64,000 nt of DNA from Allobaculum sp. Allo2 (GTDB taxonomy: Bacteria > Bacillota_I > Bacilli_A > Erysipelotrichales > Erysipelotrichaceae). Of this stretch, positions 11,536 through 31,683 are shown one piece after another; position 1 is the stretch's first letter, and every line of letters starts with the position of its first letter. The stretch covers positions 2,604,001 to 2,668,000 of the forward strand of contig NZ_CP078088.1 in assembly GCF_022701175.1 (NCBI RefSeq), in the 5' to 3' direction. The translations under genes were made by a program, and so were the position numbers. Under the pieces are notes generated by a model, which saw nothing but the letters and a program-made list of their open reading frames with translations, was not told the origin of the DNA and searched no databases.

Positions 11536-12599
11536 TTAGCACACTTTGCGCGTCCAGCCGAATTTGTCTTCGACATTGCCCCACTGAATGCCGGTCAGCG
11601 TATCGTACAGCTTCTGGGTGAGGTCACCTGTCTTGAAGTCATTGATAACGGCTTTTTCGCCTTTGTAGCAAAGTTCGCCGATTGGAGAAATAACGGCTGC
11701 GGTACCGGTACCCCACGCTTCCTGCAGTCTTCCGTCGCGGGCAGCGGCCATCAGATCGTCAATGGACAGATGTTCTTCGTGAACAGGGTAGCCAAGATCG
11801 CGGACGATGTGCAGAATCGAGTCGCGGGTTACGCCCGGCAGTACAGTTCCGTCAACCGGAGCGGTCCAGATTTCGCCGTCGATCAGGAACATGACGTTCA
11901 TGCTTCCGACTTCTTCGACATATTTCTTGTGGACACCGTCCAGCCAGAGAACCTGGGTATAGCCCTGTTCTTCGGCTTTTTCCTGTGCTTTCAGTGAGCC
12001 GGCGTAGTTGCCGCCGCACTTGGTGAAGCCGGTTCCGCCTGGAGCGGCACGTACGTATTCATCTTCCACCCAGATTTTTACCGGAGCCATGCCTTCTGGA
12101 TAGTAGGCGCCTACCGGGGAAAGGATGATCATGAATTTATAGGAAACCGCCGGATGTACGCCAACAGCGGCTTCGGAAGCGAACATGTAAGGACGGATAT
12201 ACAGAGATTCGCCCTCGTTAGCGGGAACCCAGTCCTTTTCGACGCGGACGAGTTCTTCAATGGCCTGTACAAACAGATCTTCCGGAACGGCCGGCATCGA
12301 CAGACGGCTATTGGAGTTGGCAAAACGCTGCGCGTTTTTTCCGGACGGAAGAGCTGAATGCTGCCGTCTTTTGTGCGGTAGGCTTTCAGACCTTCAAAAG
12401 TTTCCTGCGCATAATGAAGAACCATGGAAGCCGGATCCATTTCGATCGGTCCAAACGGGACGATGCGGGCATCATGAAAGCCGCCCTGATCCTTATCGTA
12501 ATCACAGATGAACATGTAGTCGGTGTAGTATTTGCCAAAGCCAAGCGGGCCCTGGGGTTTTTCTTTCAGTTCTTTGCGCGGTTCAAAACGAATATCCAT
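11536..12599 (-). CDS. ilvE: Branched-chain amino acid aminotransferase
   Basis: A PLP-dependent class IV aminotransferase that makes the last step to valine, leucine and isoleucine. About 354 residues, the long (type II) form. Visible blocks: [23 protein letters not shown], the PLP-lysine segment [14 protein letters not shown], and [19 protein letters not shown]. The start at 12599 has AAGGAAGG upstream. One break near 12340 (five A where six are needed) joins LFRPEK to [19 protein letters not shown]. Divergent from asnA; upstream of the acetyltransferase. Confidence 0.95.
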
Positions 12600-13026
12600 A
12601 CAAATAAACCTTCCTTCTTTGAATTTTCTTAACCTTACGCCCCGCATAATTCTTTGGCAATCGGTGCGGGGCAAACGCCGTGATCCCGACGAAAAATGAA
12701 TCAAAACCATGCCAAAACCGACAATCTTCTTTCAGGCCGCTTTCAAAATGTTTCTTTGTTTTCACTACTTGACGATTTTAAGAAAAACACGGCTCCCGGA
12801 TAGCTGTCCGGGCTGTTCCCGCCGTCACTGCCTTCGGATTTTCCGTCCGTTTCGGTTTGCCGCCGCCTTTTCTCAAGGACACCGCAAAAATGAAAAATGC
12901 TTTCCTTTCCCCACCTTTTTGAACCCTCTTTTCCCGAATTTTGCGGATTGGAATGACCAGAGGAATCAGCCAATGACGTGCGTGCTATACTGTTTCAGAT
13001 TTTCCAGAAAGAAAGAAGGAAACAAA
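12600..13026. other. Divergent intergenic region between ilvE and asnA
   Basis: Carries the control regions of both genes. On the plus strand TATACT (12988-12993) is a plausible -10 for asnA, with AGAAGGAAAC as its ribosome site. A CCCGGA-TAGCTG-TCCGGG hairpin lies at 12796-12813. No T-box or riboswitch motif recognised and no small gene supported. Confidence 0.4.
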
Positions 13027-14033
13027 ATGAATCTGATCATCCCAGAAAACTATGACCCGGTCCTCGATATTCGGCAGACCCAGGAAGCCATCAAATACAT
13101 TCGGGATACTTTTCAGCACGAATTTGGCAAGGAAATGAACCTCACCCGTATTTCGGCACCGCTTTTGTACCGAAAAGTTCCGGACTGAATGACAACCTGA
13201 ACGGTGTGGAACAGCCGGTTCACTTTTCCATGAAAGTCCTTCCGGAAGAAGATATTGAAATTGTGCATTCCCTCGCGAAATGGAAACGCGCCGCTTTAGG
13301 CAAGTACGGCTTTGGCCTTCATGAAGGTCTCTATACCAACATGAACGCGATCCGTAAGGACGAAGACCTCGACAATCTCCACTCCGCCTATGTGGATCAG
13401 TGGGACTGGGAAGAAGTCATCGCCAAAGACGAACGCACGGAGCAGACGCTGCGCGAACATGTACTTCGCATTTTTAAAATCATCAAGCACATGGAACACG
13501 AAGTCTGGTACAAATACCCGCAGGCGGTAAACCGCCTTCCCGATTCCATTACCTTCATCACATCCCAGCAGCTTCTCGACCGCTATCCCGATCTTTCTCC
13601 GAAAGAACGTGAAGACGCGGCGACAAAAGAATACGGATGCATCTTCCTGATGAAAATCGGCGCTCCGCTGTCCAACGGTCAGAAGCACGACGGCCGCGCG
13701 CCGGACTACGACGACTGGCAGCTTAACGGCGATATCCTGTTCTGGTACGAACCGCTCCAGACCACGCTGGAAATTTCCAGCATGGGTATCCGCGTCGACG
13801 AAAACTCGCTGCACGACCAGCTGAAAGCGGAAAACGCGCTCGACCGGGAAAACCTGCCGTTCCATAAAGCCATTCTGGAACAGAAACTGCCATACACCAT
13901 CGGCGGCGGTATCGGTCAGTCCAGACTGTGCATGCTTCTCCTTAAGAAAGCGCACATCGGCGAAGTTCAGGCGTCCATCTGGCCGCAGGATATGCTCGAT
14001 GCATGCGAAGAAGCCGGCATTCAGATTCTGTAA
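13027..14033 (+). CDS. asnA: Aspartate-ammonia ligase (asparagine synthetase A)
   Basis: AsnA makes asparagine from aspartate, ammonia and ATP; it is related to class II aminoacyl-tRNA synthetases. About 335 residues. Seen: the start [48 protein letters not shown], and the ATP-site end [16 protein letters not shown], all typical. One break near 13166: CTTTTGTACC needs a fifth T to give [16 protein letters not shown]. The gene is one of the few on the plus strand and stands alone, with its own terminator. Confidence 0.95.
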
Positions 14034-14110
14034 GAATAAGAATCCTGTATTTCCATTCGACACAGGCTAGACACTGGGCAGTTCTTTCCGTCCTGCTGAT
14101 TCAAAGAAAA

Positions 14111-14135
14111 GCAGCCGCTCACGCGGCTGTTTTTG
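14111..14135 (+). terminator. Intrinsic terminator of asnA
   Basis: GCAGCCGC-TCA-CGCGGCTG followed by five T, about 80 bases past the asnA stop. Confidence 0.92.
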
Positions 14136-14203
14136 TATGCATTTTTAAAATTCCAGTTTCGATCTTTGCAGGTTACGAAGAACAAAATCGTTTGAGAATC
14201 CCT

Positions 14204-15712
14204 TTATTCTTCGATGAATTCGCGAATCTGATGCAGATCGAGGGAAGGATACTGTTCGAGGAATTCAAGCAGTTCGCGCGCCATGATCTTGGCGCCTTCC
14301 GTCTGTTTGGATTCGATGTTGAGCGGAAGCAGATTTTCGTGCAGCGACATGCGCAGCAGAGCCCAGCCGTCGCCATGATCCGTACCAAATTTCAGACGGA
14401 CGCCTTCGTAGTTTGGCTGTACGAGCGTAATCGTGCTGCTTTCCTGCGCGGCGTACGCCTTGAGATCTTCAATGACCTGGCGGCCATATTCCTTGAACGC
14501 CTTCTCGTTAATTTTGAGACGGAGTTCCTTTTCGGCTTTTGGATGGCCGAGCGAAGCGATCAGATCGCTGATGGAATGCGAAGCCGCTTCGACCACAATC
14601 CGGCTGGCGAGATAGGCGCCGTCATCCAGATAGTAGTTTTCACGGAACGCCGCATGACCGCTGGTTTCAATGGCCAGTTCGGCATCGACGCCTTCGTCGT
14701 TCAGACGCTTGGCTTCGTTAATGACATTTTTGTAGCCGCGTTTGAAGCGGTGATGCTGGATATTATGCTTCTCCAGGAATTCGCCAAGCTCATCGGACGT
14801 AACCGAATCCGTTACTACGGTCATGCCCGGATGATGACGAGCCGCCAGAACGGATGCCAGAGCGACAATATCGTTACGTCCAATCGGGTTCCCATTGCCG
14901 TCTACAGCAGAAGAGCGGTCGACATCGGTATCGAAGATGATGCCCAGATCCGCATGATTGTCTTTTACCGCCTTTACGAGCGATGCCATGGCTTCCGGAT
15001 TTTCCGGGTTTGGAATGTGGTTAGGGAAATGTCCGTCCGGATCGAGGAACTGGCTGCCTTCGGTATTCGCGCCAAGCGGCTTCAGAACCTGATCGACGAA
15101 GAAACCGCCGGCACCGTTTCCGGCATCTACAACCACGTGAAGTTCTTCAAGCGGAAGATCGGGGTTCACGGCTTCCTGATCGACTTTTTCCCGAATGATG
15201 TTGCGCAGATGCTCCGCGTAGACGCTCATCAGATCCGATTTGGTAATGGAACCGCCGGGTTTATGGTTGAACGCTTCCCGTTCGGCAATATCGATGACCT
15301 GAGCAATTTCATTGGAATCCAGGCCGCCGCCTTTATAGAAAAACTTCATGCCGTTGCGGTTAGCCGGCATGTGACTGGCGGTAAGCATAATGGCACCGTC
15401 CGCATCGAAATCATCAAAAATGGTCGACATGAACATCGCCGGCGTCGTGGAAAGACCAGTATCAAAAACGTCCACGCCATCATAAACGAGGCCGTCCATG
15501 ACCGCATGCGCCAGAGCTGGACCCGAAAGACGGGAATCGCGGCCGACCGCGATCGTCATATCCGTTTTGCCGGTCCGTTTGCGCAGCCAGGCCGTAAACG
15601 CACGAGCCAGAGCGCGCACTTCCTTATCGGTCAGATTGACCGGCTCTTCCGGATTCAGATCCAGGGCAACTCCGCGAATATCGCTGCCGTTCTGGAGTTC
15701 TTTTAAATTCAT
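14204..15712 (-). CDS. Phosphomannomutase/phosphoglucomutase (alpha-D-phosphohexomutase)
   Basis: 502 residues in one uninterrupted frame. The family's four sites are visible: the phosphoserine loop TASHMPANRNGMKFF, the metal loop DTDVDRSSAVDGNG, the sugar-specificity loop AIETSGHAAF (ETSGH) and the C-terminal phosphate-binding region. It interconverts hexose 1- and 6-phosphates and would feed cell wall or exopolysaccharide sugar nucleotides. Whether mannose or glucose is preferred cannot be told. A long open frame on the opposite strand is only its shadow. Confidence 0.92.
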   Translation of the reverse strand: MNLKELQNGSDIRGVALDLNPEEPVNLTDKEVRALARAFTAWLRKRTGKTDMTIAVGRDSRLSGPALAHAVMDGLVYDGVDVFDTGLSTTPAMFMSTIFDDFDADGAIMLTASHMPANRNGMKFFYKGGGLDSNEIAQVIDIAEREAFNHKPGGSITKSDLMSVYAEHLRNIIREKVDQEAVNPDLPLEELHVVVDAGNGAGGFFVDQVLKPLGANTEGSQFLDPDGHFPNHIPNPENPEAMASLVKAVKDNHADLGIIFDTDVDRSSAVDGNGNPIGRNDIVALASVLAARHHPGMTVVTDSVTSDELGEFLEKHNIQHHRFKRGYKNVINEAKRLNDEGVDAELAIETSGHAAFRENYYLDDGAYLASRIVVEAASHSISDLIASLGHPKAEKELRLKINEKAFKEYGRQVIEDLKAYAAQESSTITLVQPNYEGVRLKFGTDHGDGWALLRMSLHENLLPLNIESKQTEGAKIMARELLEFLEQYPSLDLHQIREFIEE

Positions 15713-15904
15713 CGTATTCTCTCCTTTGCGTATGTTTTCTCATCCAGATCCGCAAGCGTGATTTGCCCTTGCGCTCTGGCTTGGTATTCGTATTTCGTCT
15801 GAAAACAGATTCTTTCTGGCTTTACCAACCCGATCGAGAATCGTTTTCCATCGTTTTCATTATAGCCGTACCGACATCCTCTCTGCCGGACAGCGCATAA
15901 AGAA

Positions 15905-15942
15905 AACGGCTGTCTAAACCGTGCAGGTTTTCGACAGCCGTT
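15905..15942 (-). terminator. Intrinsic terminator of the calcium ATPase gene
   Basis: AACGGCTGTC pairs with GACAGCCGTT (10 bp), with an inner AAACC/GGTTT extension, followed on the minus strand by TTCTTT. It lies about 60 bases past the ATPase stop. Confidence 0.85.
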
Positions 15943-16003
15943 CTGTTCCATCCGCAACGCAGGGTGAAAATGGAATTCAGTTTTTCATAAATTGGAAGAA
16001 TGT

Positions 16004-18623
<2,620 letters not shown>

Positions 18624-18692
18624 AAAGTCTCCTTCTGTCTTTAGACAAATCGAGTATAACAAGAGCATTTTTTGAAAACGCCCGCAGTGCCT

Positions 18693-18700
18693 GAGGCATT
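18693..18700. repeat. Left target-site duplication of IS66
   Basis: GAGGCATT, repeated exactly at 21186-21193 beyond the right end of the element. Confidence 0.92.
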
Positions 18701-18726
18701 GTAAGCGTCAAATAAAAGACGGGTAT
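18701..18726 (+). repeat. IS66 left terminal inverted repeat
   Basis: 26 bp starting GTAAGCGTCAAA and ending GACGGGTAT; pairs with 21160-21185 with four mismatches. Confidence 0.92.
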
Positions 18727-18736
18727 TTTCTCGACC

Positions 18737-18775
18737 GCCTCCTTGGGATAATTCCTTTATTCAAGGAGGCTTTTT
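18737..18775 (+). promoter_or_regulatory. Hairpin that sequesters the tnpB ribosome binding site
   Basis: GCCTCCTTG (18737-18745) pairs perfectly with CAAGGAGGC (18762-18770), which contains the AAGGAGG site of tnpB; five T and the ATG at 18777 follow. In a transcript entering from outside the element the hairpin would both hide the site and resemble a terminator. Such protection is known for other IS families; here it is inferred from sequence. Confidence 0.7.
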
Positions 18776-18776
18776 C

Positions 18777-19163
18777 ATGGAATCAATCATCCCTGCAATC
18801 GATCTCGGTATCGATTTCTCCAAAGTTAAAAACATCTATCTGGCTCAGATGCCTGCTGACCTTCGCAAAGGAATTGACGGTTACGTCTCCCTGGTTCAAG
18901 GACCTCTCGCTCTGGATCCGCTGGATGGATCCCTCTTTCTCTTCGTTAATCGACAGAAGAACAAGATCAAAGGTATCCTTCGTGACGGAAATGGATTCTG
19001 GCTTGTTTATAAGCGACTCTCCAGATCTTCCCTTCAGTGGCCTGTCAGCCCTGACCAGTCCGACTTCATGCGAATTGACTGTTCGCAGCTGGCTTCTCTG
19101 CTTTCCGGTCTGTCGATTGTTCCCCAGCCGGCATTTCTGCCACGAACTTATAAGTATGTTTAA
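18777..19163 (+). CDS. tnpB: IS66 TnpB (Orf2)
   Basis: 128 residues, the usual size of IS66 Orf2. Family blocks seen: the start of a conserved core VKNIYLAQMPADLRKGIDG, LDGSLFLFVNRQKNKIKGI and DGNGFWLVYKRL. TnpB is needed for IS66 transposition, but its biochemical role is unsettled. Intact frame. It follows the left inverted repeat and a hairpin that hides its ribosome site; tnpC follows 92 bases later. Confidence 0.93.
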   Translation: MESIIPAIDLGIDFSKVKNIYLAQMPADLRKGIDGYVSLVQGPLALDPLDGSLFLFVNRQKNKIKGILRDGNGFWLVYKRLSRSSLQWPVSPDQSDFMRIDCSQLASLLSGLSIVPQPAFLPRTYKYV

Positions 19164-19176
19164 ACCAATTTAAAAG

Positions 19177-19212
19177 GATGATTTTCTTGAAGGAATATCA
19201 AGATAAATCATC
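19177..19212 (+). other. Hairpin between tnpB and tnpC
   Basis: GATGATTTTCTTGA pairs with TCAAGATAAATCATC (one bulged base), with a 7-base loop. It is the only structure in the tnpB-tnpC gap and may limit read-through into tnpC. There is no T run, so it is not a typical terminator. Confidence 0.55.
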
Positions 19213-19255
19213 TAATTTACTTTATCTATCGCTCTAAATATGTTAAAATTAATAC

Positions 19256-21095
19256 ATGGATGTGCCGAACCCTTACCAGACAATCCGCAACGAGCTCCTC
19301 GAAGATCTTCATCATCAGATCAGCACCATGACGGAAGAAGAGAAAGACAAATTTATTGAGGATATGTACCTGGATCTCTATTTCGCTAAAGAAATCAATA
19401 AAGCCGTGAAAAGCGGCCGCTTTGGTCCTTCTACGGAAAAGATGGTTCCCTTGAAACTGGATTACTCTGAAAACGAGGACGGCGGCCCAGATATCAATAT
19501 TCTGAATAAACAGCTGGCTCAGCTTGATCTGAAAGCCGATGTTTGTTTTAACCGGGCTACGAAATATCAGGAAGAGGGAGACCGCTATCGTAAAGAAGCT
19601 GAAGATTTAAAGCTCAGTTCTGTTGAAGGAAGCAAGAAAAACCTTCCACCAAGTGCAGAAAGCAGGAAGCGGTCAAAGAAACCACTACCTTCAGTGTAGA
19701 AGGGAAAAGCGCATTTGCCCAGTTTGCGGCTGTGAGATGAAAACTGTTGGAATGAAACGTCACTATAGGATTCATCGGATTCCCGCTCGCTATAGGCTGG
19801 AAGAAGTGCTGCGTGAGACAGTCGCGTGCCCAAACAAGTGTACGGATGAAAACGGGAAAGCCATCATCCGCACCGCCGAACCTGACGAGCCTGCACTGAT
19901 CGACAAGAGTGTCGCAACTTCCTCTATGGTCGCGGGAATTGCCTACGATAAGTTCGTAATGGGAACCCCGGCCTATCGTCAGGAAAAGCACCTGAGTCTC
20001 ACGGGACTGCCGATCAGCCGTCAGACCATGGGCAACATCCTGGAAAAAACTTACGATCTTTATCTGAAGCCCCTCGTAAAACAAATGATTGAGGATCTCC
20101 CAAACTGTAACGTCGTCCATATGGATGAGACGGTTTTAAAGTGCACGGAGGTTAAAGATCGAAAACAGTCTTCTATGGTTGTCGCCGTCAGCGGAATCTA
20201 TGAAGAGAACCAGATGGCTGTCTATAAGTTTTTCCCTTACAAGAAACAGGAGTTCGTAATCGCCCTCCTTGGCGGTTCTTTTCGTCATGCCCTTATGACA
20301 GACGGGCTTTATGCATATGCCAGCTACTATGTCCCCTGCAGAAAGCTCAACTGTATGGCCCATGCGAGAAGAAAGATCTTCGAAGCCATCAAAGTCCGGT
20401 CAGACTTCGCGCAGTATCAGGCAGACGTCCTGAAGTGGGAAAAGACCACACTGGAGAACGACGAAGAGGCCGCAGAAGCGGCAGCCCAGCTGGACGAAAC
20501 AGAGAGACCCGAACCAAGTCCGGGTCTCCAGATTCTGCTCACAGCCCTGTCTCTGTTCGGGAAGCTCTACCACATCGAATCCCACGTTGCTTCTTACTCG
20601 CACGAGGCGAGAACCGAAGTTCGGCAGGAACTTTCAAAGCCCTGCTTTGAAAGACTCACAAGAGTCATGATGGAGATTCAGAGTGGATTCGAGGAAAGAA
20701 GCACCGCCTACAGAGCAGCCAAGTACTTCATGGATCGAGCGAACTCGTTGGGAAGGTACCTGGAAGACGGTGATTATCCGATCGACAATAATGTGGCAGA
20801 AAGAGCCGTAAAGCCATTCGTGATCAATCGCAAAAACTTCCAGACTACGAAGAGTATCAAAGGTGCGGAAGTCGTCGCAGCGTTTATGACTTTGTTTCGA
20901 TCGGCTGAAATGAACGACTTAAATCCAGAGCGCTACATGGAGTACGTTCTGGATGAACTCAAATGGTTCAAAGACGATGAAATCGCGGTAGATGTATTGA
21001 AGTCACTTCTGCCGTATTCAAAGGATTTACCTGAATATCTTCGAATTGGATACCGTGGACCGGATCCGAAGTATGAAGAAAACGATGAAGAATAA
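19256..21095 (+). CDS. tnpC: IS66 TnpC transposase (frame broken)
   Basis: About 613 residues when joined. N-terminal helical part, then a zinc-finger domain (CPVCGCEMKTVG), then the DDE catalytic core: HMDETVLKC (first Asp), MTDGLYAYASY (second Asp) and PIDNNVAERAVKPFVINRKN (Glu). The C-terminal segment LPEYLRIGYRGPDPKYEEND is usual in Firmicutes copies. The frame shifts between 19650 and 19710, before the zinc finger, by two missing bases or one extra; this may be consensus error, as elsewhere in the window, or a true defect. A hairpin follows the stop. Confidence 0.88.
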
Positions 21096-21100
21096 AAAAT

Positions 21101-21138
21101 ACGCCAAGCGGGATCTCGAAAGGGATCCCGTTTAGCGT
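21101..21138. terminator. Hairpin after tnpC inside IS66
   Basis: ACGCCAAGCGGGATC pairs with GGATCCCGTTTAGCGT with one or two mismatches, just past the tnpC stop and before the right inverted repeat. T run is weak; probable terminator. Confidence 0.6.
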
Positions 21139-21159
21139 ATCTAATATTCAGTCTCGCGT

Positions 21160-21193
21160 ATACCCGTCGATTGTTTGACACTTACGAGGCATT
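21160..21193. repeat. IS66 right inverted repeat and right target duplication
   Basis: The inverted repeat is 21160-21185 (ATACCCGTCGATTG..CTTAC); the target duplication GAGGCATT is 21186-21193. Confidence 0.92.
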
Positions 21194-21222
21194 TGGGCAG
21201 CCAAAAACATGTGCCCAGTATA

Positions 21223-21256
21223 AAAGGCCTGACTGTTCGAAAACAGCCAGGCCTTT
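21223..21256 (-). terminator. Intrinsic terminator of rpoBC
   Basis: AAAGGCCTGACTGTT pairs with AACAGCCAGGCCTTT around a CGAA loop; T-rich on both sides. It lies about 80 bases past the rpoC stop and 30 bases from the IS66 insertion point. Confidence 0.88.
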
Positions 21257-21338
21257 CTTGTTTTGTTTTATTTTCGGAATTCTTCATACAAATCTGATGA
21301 TTTCATGGAGAATTCAAGACAACACGATACAGACTGCC

Positions 21339-29519
<8,181 letters not shown>

Positions 29520-29592
29520 GCGCACGATCCTTTCTTCTGAATTTCAAAAACAGTCAAAAACCCTCGGTTTATTGACTATTTAGCAATTTACT

Positions 29593-29621
29593 ATAATATT
29601 ATTAGCTTGCCAGCCTATCAA
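29593..29621 (-). promoter_or_regulatory. Sigma-A type promoter of rpoBC
   Basis: On the minus strand TTGATA (29616-29621), a 17-base spacer and TATTAT (29593-29598), 74 bases upstream of the rpoB ATG. A close match to the vegetative consensus, showing that rpoBC has its own promoter here. Confidence 0.75.
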
Positions 29622-29886
29622 TCGATTGTTCTTTTTATTCTGAAAATTCTTGCATTCTGGCAGTTTTAATGCTAATACCAGTCGAAACCCCTCCTTTTTT
29701 GAGCGCACGCGCCCCTTAGCGGCCCCTGAAATCGTCCGCTTTTCTTACTTTTTCGTATTTTCGCACTGTTGCGAATCTGTACTTCCCTTTATTCTGAAGG
29801 TCCATACCCGAAAAATCGAACAGAGCGCCCGCAAAACGCCCGACTTTTCCAAAGGATCTGCCAATCCTGAACACTTAAGACGCAGA
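29622..29886. other. Non-coding stretch upstream of rpoB, possible plus-strand small RNA
   Basis: No gene is supported. It ends at a very strong plus-strand terminator (29887-29932) that has no gene before it. A weak TTGCAT-N17-TAATAC lies at 29650-29678. A transcript of about 220-250 nt is possible but not shown. Confidence 0.3.
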
Positions 29887-29932
29887 CAGTCCAGGAGCGA
29901 TTTCCAAGCGAAATCGCTCCTGGACTGTTTTT
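29887..29932 (+). terminator. Strong orphan intrinsic terminator, plus strand
   Basis: CAGTCCAGGAGCGATTT pairs perfectly with AAATCGCTCCTGGACTG (17 bp), loop CCAAGCG, then TTTTTCTTT on the plus strand only. Neighbouring genes are all on the minus strand, so it either ends an unannotated plus-strand transcript or blocks antisense transcription. Confidence 0.85.
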
Positions 29933-30056
29933 CTTTGCGTAAATTTCATTGTGCGAAAAATCTGTACTTTTCCGCTCCGTTTTTCTAAGCCGTCCTTACA
30001 GCCAGAAAGAAACCATTTTTCCGTTCTGGCCCGTACTCATTCCAGCGAGGTCTGGG

Positions 30057-31683
30057 TCAGCAGGCGCAGGCGCCTTGGCCTCTGTTTTCGTGCAAGCGCC
30101 GGACTCGGTTCGAAATCCGGATCTTTCGGTTTTCGCCGGGGCTCCGGTTTTGGACGCAGCCTTTTTCGGGGCTGGACGGTTCGCGCTGAAAGCCCTGGTT
30201 TTTCGCGCGTGAGGACTGTGTGCGAATGCGGCGGGTCAGCTTGATCGTGCCTTCCCACATCTGCGGGATGAGCAGCAGAAGCAGCGGAATGAGTTCAAGA
30301 CGCCCGGCCAGCATCGCAAAGCTCAGGACATACTTGGAAAAATCCGAGAACGCGCCAAAATTGCCCATCGGACCGACTTCGCCTAGACCCGGACCGATAT
30401 TGTTGAGCGTAGCGGCTACCGCGGTGAAACTGGTCACGAGATCCTTGCCGTCGAGCGTTACAAGAACGAGGCACACGACAAACGTCACCAGATAAATGGC
30501 GATGAACACGTTGATGGAACGAACCGTTTCGTGCGGGATCGGCTTGCCATCCATTTTGACCTTGCGCACCAGGCCGGGATGCAGAAGCATCTGCAGTTCC
30601 TTTTAATGCCCTTGAACATGACGTTAATGCGGGAGACCTTAATGCCGCCGCCCGTCGATCCGGCGCAGGCGCCGATGAACATGATCAGAACGACGAGCGT
30701 TTTCGCAAACGAGGTCCACTGGTTGAAATCGACCGTGGCGTAGCCGGTCGTCGTAATGATCGACGAGACGGTAAAGAAGACGTGATGGAACGCTTCAAAC
30801 AGATTTGGGAACATCCACCATACCGATGTCACGATGAGCAGCACGACCGCGAGGATGATCGCCAGATACGTCAGAACTTCTTCCATGGAAACGGCCGCTT
30901 TGAATTTTTCCGGACAATCAGGAAATAAAAGCTGAAGTTGATGCCAAACAGAACCATGAACACCGCGATAATTCCCTGCTGGAGCATCGTATAGTCCGCA
31001 AATCCGCTGCTGCGCACACTGAAGCCGCCCGTTCCGGCCGTTCCCATCGTCAGGGTGATCGAATCGAACAGCGGCATGCCCGCAAGCAGAAGCAAAACGA
31101 TCTGTACGATCGTCATCGTCAGATAAATGGTGTACAGATACTTGGCTGTCTGCCGGACTTTCGGCACCAGCTTGGACACCGAGGGACCCGGCGATTCGGC
31201 AACCATCAGGTTCATGAACGTGCTGCTCGTCGAAGGCAGAATGGCCAGCACAAAGACGAGAACGCCCATGCCGCCGATCCAGTGCGTAAACGAACGCCAG
31301 AAGCGGCTGCCGCAGGACATCGCGTCGATATCGCTTAAAATGCTCGATCCCGTGGTGGTAAACCCGGAGACCGTTTCAAAAAACGCGTCCGCAAACCGGG
31401 GAATCTCGCCCGAGATCATGAAGGGCAGACAGCCCAGAACGGAAATCACGACCCAGGAAAGGGCGGTTGCCGCCATGGCTTCCTTCGGCCGTATGCGCAT
31501 GTGTTCCGGCTTTTTAAGCGTCAGGAAAAAGCCGACCGTCAGACACAGCAGGGCGCACAGAAAGAAAATGAGCGCGATGGAATATTCGCTGTAGCACAGG
31601 GCGCAGACCATGGGCAGAAGCATGAAGCCCGCTTCAAACTTGCACACCTGTCCAAGTACGTAGGCAATGACAAACAGGTTCAT
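30057..31683 (-). CDS. trkH: Potassium uptake membrane subunit TrkH (end uncertain)
   Basis: A K+ channel-like transporter of the Trk/Ktr/HKT family. Selectivity-filter loops are visible: SGFTTTGSSI, MGTAGTGGFSVRSSGF, SSIITTTGYATVDF and AATLNNIGPGLGEVG, with about ten membrane helices. Breaks near 30905 (A run) and 30603 (GG for GGG). After the normal family end (LLLIPQMWEGTIKLTRRI) the protein continues for 40-70 residues of Arg/Lys/Pro/Ala-rich sequence; the reading frame there is uncertain, and stops at 30057, 30037 or about 29997 are all possible. Its ATG overlaps the trkA stop (ATGA). Confidence 0.9.

Larger units (their letters stand above)
18701..21185 (+). mobile_element. Complete IS66-family insertion sequence (2485 bp)
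   Basis: Ends are 26-bp inverted repeats: GTAAGCGTCAAATAAAAGAC.. at 18701-18726 and its partner at 21160-21185, 22 of 26 positions matching. The direct repeat GAGGCATT flanks both sides (18693-18700 and 21186-21193), an 8-bp target duplication typical of IS66. Inside are tnpB and tnpC only; there is no room for tnpA, as tnpB starts 76 bases from the left end. The intact duplication suggests a recent insertion, between the ATPase promoter and the rpoC terminator. Confidence 0.95.

Noticed and set aside
14003..15706. 567-codon plus-strand frame opposite the phosphohexomutase
   Set aside because: Shadow of an intact, well-recognised gene.
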